Shown here one piece after another: positions 18,783 to 26,531 of a DNA stretch of 64,000 nucleotides. Both the position numbers and the translations under genes were made by a program. Every line of letters starts with the position of its first letter. Within the stretch, counting starts at the first letter, position 1. This DNA comes from CBDCVY01 sp965223245. Lineage in GTDB: Bacteria > Nitrospinota > Nitrospinia > Nitrospinales > Nitrospinaceae. The notes under the pieces were generated by a model, which was not told where the DNA came from, did no database searches, and saw only the letters and a program-made list of their open reading frames with translations. The stretch is taken from the NCBI GenBank assembly GCA_965223245.1, contig CBDCVY010000013.1, forward strand, positions 3,286,001-3,350,000, given 5' to 3'.

Positions 18783-19634
18783 TTATTCTAAGGAATTGGC
18801 CAGTTTAAATGCAGATAGAGTATTTTGCATGAGCATTGCAATTGTCATAGGACCTACTCCTCCGGGGACAGGAGTCAAGAATCCGGCTTTTTCAGCTACC
18901 TCGTCAAAGGCCACATCTCCCACGAGTTTATCATTGACTCGATTAATTCCAACATCAATAACTACTGCACCGGGTTTTACCATTTCCGCGGTAACAAAAT
19001 TGGGTTTACCAATTGCAGCCACCAAAATGTCGGCAGATTGAGCCATCTGCTCTAAATTTTTAGTTCGGGAATGACAAACAGTAACCGTAGCATTTTGCTT
19101 TAAAAGTAAAAATGCCATAGGCTTACCAACAATATTACTTCTTCCTAAAATCACAGCATGTTTACCCTCAATGTCGATGCTGTAAAATTTCAACATTTCC
19201 ATAATCCCAGCTGGTGTACACGGAGTTAAAGGGTTACCACCCCCAGCTAAATGACCAAAGTTTATCGGATGAAATCCATCTACATCTTTTTGTGGATCAA
19301 TAGACTCCAGTACTTTTTGCGAATTAATTTGAGAAGGTAAAGGCAACTGCACCAATATTCCATTGACTGAATCATTTTGATTCAGGCTTTGAATTAGATC
19401 TAATAACTCATTCTCAGATGTGTTTTCTGAGAGATGATGCGAAAATGATTCAAAACCCAATTTTTCACAAGTTTTATTTTTATTTCTAACGTAAACAGCG
19501 GACGCCGGATCTTCACCCACTAGAACTACAGCCAATCCCGGAACTTTTCCCGTAGACGATTTCAATTTTTCTACCTCTTCAGCAATTTTTGCCTTAATCT
19601 CTGCAGATACTTTTTTTCCATCAATAAGAGTCAT
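18783..19634 (-). CDS. folD: Methylenetetrahydrofolate dehydrogenase / cyclohydrolase
   Basis: Bifunctional one-carbon enzyme: 5,10-methylene-THF to 10-formyl-THF with NADP. The catalytic Y48/K52 pair lies in YVRNKNK, DVDGFHP is at 117-123, the dinucleotide loop GRSNIVGKP at 164-172 and PVPGGVGPMT near the C-terminus. 283 aa is normal. It lies 26 bp upstream of xseA, same strand, so it likely heads the folD-xseA-xseB-tlyA-dcd operon. Confidence 0.96.
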   Translation of the reverse strand: MTLIDGKKVSAEIKAKIAEEVEKLKSSTGKVPGLAVVLVGEDPASAVYVRNKNKTCEKLGFESFSHHLSENTSENELLDLIQSLNQNDSVNGILVQLPLPSQINSQKVLESIDPQKDVDGFHPINFGHLAGGGNPLTPCTPAGIMEMLKFYSIDIEGKHAVILGRSNIVGKPMAFLLLKQNATVTVCHSRTKNLEQMAQSADILVAAIGKPNFVTAEMVKPGAVVIDVGINRVNDKLVGDVAFDEVAEKAGFLTPVPGGVGPMTIAMLMQNTLSAFKLANSLE

Positions 19635-19822
19635 CTAAACCTCAAAGCCGATTATCAATAGTTGCTAAAAAGCACTTATTTGAAGGCTCATATTACCAGA
19701 ACCGTAATCAAAAAGAAGGGAGATTTTAAACTTAACAACTTTAATTAAAACAAAATCTATAACAATATAGGGATCAGTAGTTTGGTAGGATTTAAAAAAA
19801 ATTACAAAAATGAAGAATTAAA

Positions 19823-20668
19823 CTAAAAGAACATATTCATTATACTTTCCAATTGCATATCCACTTGCACAGATATTGCCTCTAAATCTTTTGGATCAAT
19901 TTTTAGTTTTTCCAAACAATCCTCTTCTAATTCTGTTACAGCAAATTCAGTATCAAATCCATTATTCATTTCATCTGAAATAAATTCAGCCAAGTGCAAT
20001 ACAGAAGATTCAATCTGGAAGTTTTTGGATTTCTCGGTTTGATGGTGTCCGGAAACCATTCCTATTAATCTTTCCGACATTTCCCAATTTTTTAATAACT
20101 CTGCACTAATATCTGAATGATCAAAACCCAAAATCTTTTTTTCAGATAAGAAAATACTTTCGTTTTCTCGCTTACTCATATCCAGGCATTGCCGGGACAA
20201 AGCAGGTTCTAATTTTAGAAACACCAATATACCTAGATCATGGAGAATTCCTCCAAGATAATATCTTTCACCCTGCGGATCACTGCAAAACTTTGCAATA
20301 GTTTTGGCCGCCAGTCCACATGTAATACTATGCCGCCAAAATTTCTGCATATTATAAATGCTGCTCGGAATTCCTTTAAACTGATTGATCACTAAAGTAG
20401 ATAGCATCAAGTCAGATAATTGTTCAACCCCTATGATGGAAATCGCATGCGAAATGGTTTCTACGTTTCTTTCAAACCCATAAAAGGAACTATTTACCAT
20501 TTTTAATAATCGAGCAGAGAGACCAGGGTCACAACTTATTATCGATCCAAAATCTTGAAATGTTTTTTCAGGATCTTTTAATGCGGATTGGAGTTCAATA
20601 AAAATTTTTGGCAGGGAAAAAACTTCCGAGTTGGTTTGGATTATCTCTCTTGGACTTAACAAACTCAT
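19823..20668 (-). CDS. HDOD domain protein
   Basis: 281 aa made almost wholly of an HDOD domain: LPKIFIELQSAL, DPGLSARLLKMVNSSFYGF and ISHAISIIGVEQL in the first 100 residues, then an HD-like half with HDLGILVFL and GFDHSDISAELLKNW. HDOD is a non-enzymatic relative of HD domains often coupled to chemotaxis, c-di-GMP or stress signalling. It is 34 bp downstream of the sigma-54 activator gene, so the two are probably co-transcribed and may share a pathway. Confidence 0.85.
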   Translation of the reverse strand: MSLLSPREIIQTNSEVFSLPKIFIELQSALKDPEKTFQDFGSIISCDPGLSARLLKMVNSSFYGFERNVETISHAISIIGVEQLSDLMLSTLVINQFKGIPSSIYNMQKFWRHSITCGLAAKTIAKFCSDPQGERYYLGGILHDLGILVFLKLEPALSRQCLDMSKRENESIFLSEKKILGFDHSDISAELLKNWEMSERLIGMVSGHHQTEKSKNFQIESSVLHLAEFISDEMNNGFDTEFAVTELEEDCLEKLKIDPKDLEAISVQVDMQLESIMNMFF

Positions 20669-20702
20669 AAAACCAGTATAAAGGAGAAGCAGAGGGAAAC
20701 AA

Positions 20703-22205
20703 TTACTTTGTAATTGGTTTATCGATTTGAAGTTCTTTAATTAATCTGGATAGGTAAGACCGCTGCACTTCCAAAATTTTGGCAGCTTGAGTTCGGTTGC
20801 CTTTCGTGGATTTCAGGGTATTAGTAATAAAAGAACGACGAAATACATCAGTAGCTTCCTTTAAAGTAGAGCCAACCGTAATTTCAAAGGGGGCCTGAGT
20901 AGATTCAAAAGCAAATGAATCCGGGGTGATTTCCTCATTATCTTCCAAAACAATAGCGCGTTCTACCGCATTTTCTAATTGACGAATATTTCCAGGCCAA
21001 TTATATCCTTCTAAAAATGGAATTAAACCCTTTTGCAAGACTTTTGGAGTTTGACCCTCTGGAGTATGCTTCCGAATAAAAAAATTAATCAAGTCAGGAA
21101 TATCTTCTTTTCTTTCTCTTAAAGGAGGCAATGAAATATTTACTACATTGATTCTATAATACAAATCTTGCCGAAAAGTTCCTTCACTAACCATCTTATC
21201 CAAATCTTGATTAGTCGCTGAAATAATACGTACATCAACATTAGTCGGGGTGGTGCCCCCCAAACGAAGAAATGACTCTTCTTGAATTACTCGAAGGAGT
21301 TTGACTTGCATATCCAAGGGCATTTCCCCAATTTCATCCAGGAAAAGAGTGCCACCATTTGCCGCTTCAAATAAACCAATTTTTCGGCTATCCGCTCCGG
21401 TAAATGATCCTTTTTCGTGCCCGAATAATTCTCTTTCTAAAATGGATGCCGGTAATGCTCCACAGCTAACTGAAACAAATGGTTTAGTTTGACGAGGACT
21501 GAAATCATGAATCAAATGAGCGAACAATTCTTTGCCGGTACCGCTTTCTCCTGTTAAGAGCACTGCAGCTTTTGAATTGGCAACCCTCTCAGATTGACTG
21601 ATGCAAACCTTAATGGGCGGACTTTCCCCCACTATGGTATAACGCTGCATATATTTTTGCTGCAGTCGGTCAAACTCTTCCCCTAAAATTTCATTACTGC
21701 GCGCCACCTGGAAAAACATAGCCATCATATTTGAAAACCGGTCCAATATTTCGACATCTAATTCAGAAAAAATAGATCCGTCCATCTTATCTAAAAACTG
21801 TACCACTCCAATGACTTTACTATGGTTCATCAGAGGAAGGCAGGCAATGGATTGAACATCCATATCCGTCATCTCACTCACTTTACTCAACCAACGGCGG
21901 TCACTATGAACATTATTCGATACGATGGCTTCTCCTGTTTCCGCCACTGTTCCCGCGAGCCCAACTCCTTGTGGAATTTCTACCATTTTTAATTGTTTCG
22001 AACTTAAACCCGATGCCTGATAGAACTGCAGCGACTTAGTTGTTTCATTTAACATTAATAGCGAAGCATTTTTAGCGCCCACCGTTTCAACAGCACATTC
22101 CAAAGCGACACTAATTAATTCATCCACTTCTTTAAAGGCTGTTTTAAAAAGGGTAGAAATTTTACGGAGGGTTTGTATGTTAACGTAACTATCGATTTGT
22201 TTCAT
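20703..22205 (-). CDS. Sigma-54-dependent transcriptional activator (GAF-AAA+-Fis HTH)
   Basis: 500 aa. A GAF sensor domain (about residues 22-170) replaces the usual receiver domain. The AAA+ domain has Walker A GESGTGKE at 219-226, the sigma-54-contacting loop as GSFTGA at 266-271 (consensus GAFTGA) and Walker B GTLFLDE at 285-291. A Fis-type HTH (GNRTQAAKILEVQRSYLSRL) ends the protein. The domain set resembles NorR/NifA-like one-component activators; the ligand cannot be read from sequence. Two sigma-54 promoters exist in this window in front of pilin genes (47396, 48141), but a link is only a guess. Confidence 0.93.
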   Translation of the reverse strand: MKQIDSYVNIQTLRKISTLFKTAFKEVDELISVALECAVETVGAKNASLLMLNETTKSLQFYQASGLSSKQLKMVEIPQGVGLAGTVAETGEAIVSNNVHSDRRWLSKVSEMTDMDVQSIACLPLMNHSKVIGVVQFLDKMDGSIFSELDVEILDRFSNMMAMFFQVARSNEILGEEFDRLQQKYMQRYTIVGESPPIKVCISQSERVANSKAAVLLTGESGTGKELFAHLIHDFSPRQTKPFVSVSCGALPASILERELFGHEKGSFTGADSRKIGLFEAANGGTLFLDEIGEMPLDMQVKLLRVIQEESFLRLGGTTPTNVDVRIISATNQDLDKMVSEGTFRQDLYYRINVVNISLPPLRERKEDIPDLINFFIRKHTPEGQTPKVLQKGLIPFLEGYNWPGNIRQLENAVERAIVLEDNEEITPDSFAFESTQAPFEITVGSTLKEATDVFRRSFITNTLKSTKGNRTQAAKILEVQRSYLSRLIKELQIDKPITK

Positions 22206-22243
22206 ACTTATCGGGGAAAAATGATTTGAAAACGCTCAAGCAA

Positions 22244-22286
22244 ATTGTATACATTTTTCAAATATATTGAAAGGACTGTATACAAT
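22244..22286. promoter_or_regulatory. 43-bp nested dyad with two TGTATACA palindromes
   Basis: Outer arms ATTGTATAC (22244-22252) and GTATACAAT (22278-22286) enclose inner arms TTTCAA (22256-22261) and TTGAAA (22267-22272). Each outer arm contains the 8-bp palindrome TGTATACA (22246-22253 and 22277-22284), 31 bp apart, about three helical turns. It is 39 bp upstream of the sigma-54 activator start and upstream of the divergent gene at 22470. It looks like a paired operator for a dimeric regulator, possibly autoregulation. Confidence 0.6.
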
Positions 22287-22469
22287 ATTTTTTATTTTTT
22301 TATGCATTTAATAAATTATTGTTACCTTTATAGGATAAATGAATTTTTTGAAAATAATAAAAAAATTTTAACACCCACTCGAAAATTCTATAATTTTTAA
22401 TAACTGAGGTATAATCAGCCTGAGTCTAGTTTGAGAAACCCTTTTAATTAAACAAGTTATACTGATTCT

Positions 22470-24428
22470 ATGAAAGTTACTGACTTTTTCCAATCTCGCT
22501 TTGGAAGTATAATTTTTTTAACACTTATAGCCATATTTACCTATTGGGGAACATTTCGGGTTCCTTTCTTATATGACGATATTCACGCTATTGTCCAAAA
22601 CCCGAAAATTCAAGACTTTTCAAAAATTGGGGATTTATTAAAAATCGATAACCTGTTTAATAGACCCATTCTCAATATTTCATTTGCAATAAATCGGTCT
22701 ATAAACGGGTTAAATGTATGGGGCTACCACTTGATGAATTTAGGAATCCATATTGGAGTGGGAATCCTTTTGTATTTTTTTTCAGGAAAATGTTTACAGC
22801 TTATCCCACAAGAACGCAGAAATAGTTATCAATTATTGCCATTAATTGCAGCCTTAATTCATTTAATACATCCCTTAAATGTGCAAGCAGTGGTTTACCT
22901 CTCCAGCCGTTCAGTACTTTTAGTTACCTTGTTTTATCTCAGTTCCGCTCTAAGCTTTATTAGATTTTTTGAACAGTGGGACCGATCAACTTTTGATCCT
23001 AAATGTCTTTTTTGGTTACTGCTGGGTCTATTCCTTTTCTTGTTAGGTTGCGGAACTAAGGCCATCATAATTACGCTGCCAGTAATGGCTCTAATTTTTT
23101 ACTATCTAAAATGTAACATCGAAAATAGGAAAATGGACTCCACCTTAATAATAATGATAGTGGCTCCACTTTTCTTTTATTTAATGTATCGAGGATATTT
23201 ATTGGGAAATATTTTTGTACTAACGACAGAACATGAATCCATGCAAATGTCGCGAGAGCTTTACTTACTAACACAAATTAAGGCGTTTATATTTTATTAT
23301 TTGCTAAAATGGTTTTTTCCAATCAATTTAAATTTTGAACCAGATTTTAGATTGATTAATGGCCTGGGGGACATACAGTTCATTGCTGCTACACTTTTAC
23401 TTTTAATTGGCACAATAGTTTTTTTAAAAAATAAATCTCAAATAGTAAAGTTTTCTTTCCTTTGGGTTTTAATTACCTTATTACCCACTTCCAGCCTGGT
23501 GCCATTAAAGCAAATTGTTACAGAGCACCGATTTTACCTACCGGGCATAGGAGTATGTTTAATAATTGGAATGGCCCTAGTTTCCTTAACACATTATTCG
23601 AACAAAATATTTCCTGTCGTTGGAATAGGTTTAATTTTTCTATTAACCCTTAATCAGTTAAGAACCGATGACTTCAAAGATTCTGTTTCCATATGGGCTG
23701 ACACTGCAAAAAAGTCTCCGCAAAAGGCATTAGTGCACAATAATCTAGCAGCAGCTTACCTGGAAAAAAAAATGCTTAATGAAGCTGAGCAGACATTAAA
23801 AACAACACTAATGTTAAACCCAAATAGTGACCATGCTCGTATCAACTTAGGGGTTTTATTAATTCAAAAAAAGAAATATCAAGAAGCCTTGGAAGAGTTT
23901 TACCAGGCCATAAAACTTGGAACCCGGGACCACAATGCTTATTACAATGCTGGGTTAGCACTTTTGGAAATGGGCCGAGCCGAAGAATCTCTTCCTTTTT
24001 TTAAAGAGGCTGTGAAGCTTAAGCCTCAATCTGCTCAATATCATTTTGATTATGGAAAAGCTCTACAAAGAAATAAACTGTTTGACGACGCCCTAAAAGA
24101 ATATCGAACCAGCCTAAATATCGAACCTAATAACTACAAAGCCCATATTAATAGAGGCACTATTTTTTGGAATTTAAAATCTTATTACTTTGCAGAAGCG
24201 GCCTTTCAGCAAGCTTATTTATTGAATAAACAATCAATTACAACTCTTAGTAATTTGTCCAGCGCTAATTTGGTCCTTAAAGATTACGATGCTGCTATCC
24301 GATACTTAAAAGAGACCCTTGCTATAGACCCCGAAAATGATAATGCACGCCAAATGTTAATCGCAGCCCAGAGGATGAAAGAAAATTACAAAAATGAACC
24401 TCCACCCAAAAGCAAAGGATTCCACTAA
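22470..24428 (+). CDS. Multi-pass membrane protein with C-terminal TPRs, TMTC/GT-C-like
   Basis: 652 aa. The first ~400 residues hold roughly ten hydrophobic segments. An acidic pair D36-D37 in the first loop (FLYDDIHAIVQNP), then NRPILN..FAINR and WGYHLMNLGIH, match the layout of GT-C glycosyltransferases and the eukaryotic TMTC O-mannosyltransferase-like proteins, where a loop-1 acidic pair is catalytic. Residues ~405-640 are TPR repeats. A function in protein or envelope glycosylation is inferred. The next gene is a paralogue overlapping by 35 bp. Confidence 0.75.
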   Translation: MKVTDFFQSRFGSIIFLTLIAIFTYWGTFRVPFLYDDIHAIVQNPKIQDFSKIGDLLKIDNLFNRPILNISFAINRSINGLNVWGYHLMNLGIHIGVGILLYFFSGKCLQLIPQERRNSYQLLPLIAALIHLIHPLNVQAVVYLSSRSVLLVTLFYLSSALSFIRFFEQWDRSTFDPKCLFWLLLGLFLFLLGCGTKAIIITLPVMALIFYYLKCNIENRKMDSTLIIMIVAPLFFYLMYRGYLLGNIFVLTTEHESMQMSRELYLLTQIKAFIFYYLLKWFFPINLNFEPDFRLINGLGDIQFIAATLLLLIGTIVFLKNKSQIVKFSFLWVLITLLPTSSLVPLKQIVTEHRFYLPGIGVCLIIGMALVSLTHYSNKIFPVVGIGLIFLLTLNQLRTDDFKDSVSIWADTAKKSPQKALVHNNLAAAYLEKKMLNEAEQTLKTTLMLNPNSDHARINLGVLLIQKKKYQEALEEFYQAIKLGTRDHNAYYNAGLALLEMGRAEESLPFFKEAVKLKPQSAQYHFDYGKALQRNKLFDDALKEYRTSLNIEPNNYKAHINRGTIFWNLKSYYFAEAAFQQAYLLNKQSITTLSNLSSANLVLKDYDAAIRYLKETLAIDPENDNARQMLIAAQRMKENYKNEPPPKSKGFH

Positions 24429-26196
24429 CCACTCATTTTGGAAAGAATGTTCTTTCATCTTTTTGTTGGGATTTGGAATTTATTTTTCCCATCTCAATTA
24501 TCCATTTCAATTTGATAGCGTTCAATTCATTCCGGACAACCCAGTTTTTAGAAATTTAGACCAAGTCTTAACTCTTGATTATGTTTTCAAAAATTTTTTT
24601 AACCGAGGCATGTTATTTTTGACTTTTGGATGGAACGTACTTTGGGGTGATTTTGATCCTTTTGGTTTCCATCTATTTAACTTAGTCTTACATTTATATA
24701 ATTCGACACTGATATTTTTTATAACTTGGCACTTTTGTCGATATTTTAAAGTTGCTGGAATCTATGAAAATTCTTCTATAACAAAATGGGTAAGTATTGG
24801 CACCGCTCTCCTTTTTTTAGCACATCCCATTCAAACAGAATCTGTCATTCTAGTAGTCAGTCGCTCCGAACTTTTAGCGGGAGCTTTTTATCTTTCCGGA
24901 TTTTTATTGTTTCAAAAAATGTTGGAAAAACCCGCCGCTTCAAATAAACTTTTTCGAAAAATCTGGGTTTCCATAGCCATTTTATTATTGTGGCTCATTA
25001 GCTTTAGTTCAAAACAGTCTGCGATAACCCTTCCAGCAGTTCTTTTAGCTTATTATTTTTTGGGTCAACCCTCAAATTCTTCTGCACTTCAATGGCTAAA
25101 TAAATGGAGGTGGGAGATTTTAGGGTTTATTGTTATAGGAACCACCCTGCTTTTTTATAGGCTCTTGACAGACGAATCATTTCTGATTGGGCCTTCTGTT
25201 GCAGGAGAAATAATTGGCCGAAAGAATTATATGTTAAGCCAACCCACGGTTATCGTATTTTATTATTTAAAATTGCTTTTGTTTCCAGTTAATTTAAATG
25301 TCGATCCGACCATTCCAATGATTCAATCCATTGGGTCAATTAAATTTTGGATGGCTATATCAACACTCATTATCTGTTTTCTTTTTTCTCTAAAGGTTAA
25401 ATGGTCAAAGGCTGTTCTATTCTCTTTCTGTTGGTTTCTTGTTACACTCTCTCCCTCTTCCTCAATTATAACTCTACTGGATTTAGCCGCCGAACACAGA
25501 GTTTATTTATCTTCTTTCGGATTTTTTGTTATTTTTGTTCTGATTATTTTTTGGATGGCTGATCAAATCAAAAACACCTTAAACACAAAATCCATCCAAC
25601 CAATCTTTATTACAATATTGGCAAGCATTTTAATATTAATCTGCACTCTGACTATGAAAAGAAGTTTCGTTTGGTCTAGCGAAATCAATTTATGGCATGA
25701 CGCAGAAAAAAAATCTCCCCAAAAGGTCCGTCCTTTAGTGAATTTAGGTAGGGCATACACATTAATCGGACAACAAGATAAGGCCATTGATTATTATGAA
25801 AAATCTCTGGTCAGAAACTCCGGATATTTCCAAACCCATTACAACGTTGCAGTTTTGTATTTGAATCGAGCTCAAAAAGAGAAAGCTTTAAATCATTTTC
25901 AGGAAGCGGCCAGGTTGAATCCTAATATTCCAGACACCCATATTTACTTAGCCAACATTTTTTTGAAAAGAAAACAGTTTGAAAAAACCAATCTGCATTT
26001 AAAAAAAGCCGTGGAAATAAACCCAAAAAATGCCGAGGCTTTCCGAACCTTAGGCGCCATTCATTTTTTCGAACTCAATCATAAGTCTGAGGGTATTGCT
26101 TATTTTAAACGGTCCTTATTCCTCAATCCAAATCAGCAGGGTGCCGATTTGATACGCAATTTAATTCAGCAGCACAATAAAAACCCAAATTCTTAA
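24394..26196 (+). CDS. Second TMTC/GT-C-like membrane-TPR protein (paralogue)
   Basis: 600 aa with the same design as its upstream neighbour: about ten membrane segments, then TPRs from about residue 430 to 590. The start MNLHPKAKDS overlaps the previous gene by 35 bp, so translation is probably coupled. The loop-1 motif reads FQFDSVQFIPDNP, giving D41-S42 where the neighbour has Asp-Asp. WGDFDPFGFHLFNLVLH mirrors the WGYHLMNLGIH of the neighbour. The divergent motif may mean a different donor or partner role. Confidence 0.75.
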   Translation: MNLHPKAKDSTNHSFWKECSFIFLLGFGIYFSHLNYPFQFDSVQFIPDNPVFRNLDQVLTLDYVFKNFFNRGMLFLTFGWNVLWGDFDPFGFHLFNLVLHLYNSTLIFFITWHFCRYFKVAGIYENSSITKWVSIGTALLFLAHPIQTESVILVVSRSELLAGAFYLSGFLLFQKMLEKPAASNKLFRKIWVSIAILLLWLISFSSKQSAITLPAVLLAYYFLGQPSNSSALQWLNKWRWEILGFIVIGTTLLFYRLLTDESFLIGPSVAGEIIGRKNYMLSQPTVIVFYYLKLLLFPVNLNVDPTIPMIQSIGSIKFWMAISTLIICFLFSLKVKWSKAVLFSFCWFLVTLSPSSSIITLLDLAAEHRVYLSSFGFFVIFVLIIFWMADQIKNTLNTKSIQPIFITILASILILICTLTMKRSFVWSSEINLWHDAEKKSPQKVRPLVNLGRAYTLIGQQDKAIDYYEKSLVRNSGYFQTHYNVAVLYLNRAQKEKALNHFQEAARLNPNIPDTHIYLANIFLKRKQFEKTNLHLKKAVEINPKNAEAFRTLGAIHFFELNHKSEGIAYFKRSLFLNPNQQGADLIRNLIQQHNKNPNS

Positions 26197-26269
26197 TGCT
26201 CTAAAACAAAATTGTCCGTAAATGGGAATTGTTCTTCCAGAAAGGTTATGGTACCTTTTGGGGTCTGGT

Positions 26270-26356
26270 GCCGAAGTGGTGGAATTGGTAGACGCGCTGG
26301 ATTCAAAATCCAGTGGGGGCAACCCCGTGAGAGTTCGAGTCTCTCCTTCGGCACCA
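26270..26356 (+). tRNA. tRNA-Leu (anticodon CAA)
   Basis: 87 nt including an encoded CCA. The acceptor arms GCCGAAG (26270-26276) and CTTCGGC (26346-26352) pair perfectly, with discriminator A at 26353. The anticodon stem is CTGGA/TCCAG with loop TTCAAAA; the anticodon CAA is 26304-26306 and reads UUG. The GTTCGAGTC T-loop region and a long variable arm (GTGGGGGCAACCCCGT region) are typical of class II tRNA-Leu. Confidence 0.97.
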
Positions 26357-26531
26357 ACCTAGCGGTTGGAGGCAACTTGCTGGCGACATGCAATGCCTCA
26401 TTGATTGCTTCGAAGTTTGTCTGTCCAAGGGCACTCTTCCTTTTCCAATTCCAAAGAAAATATTTCCTTCCCTACAAATTTAAAAATTAACCTAAACCGT
26501 TATTTGAAAAATATCTTTAAGGAAAGACTAT

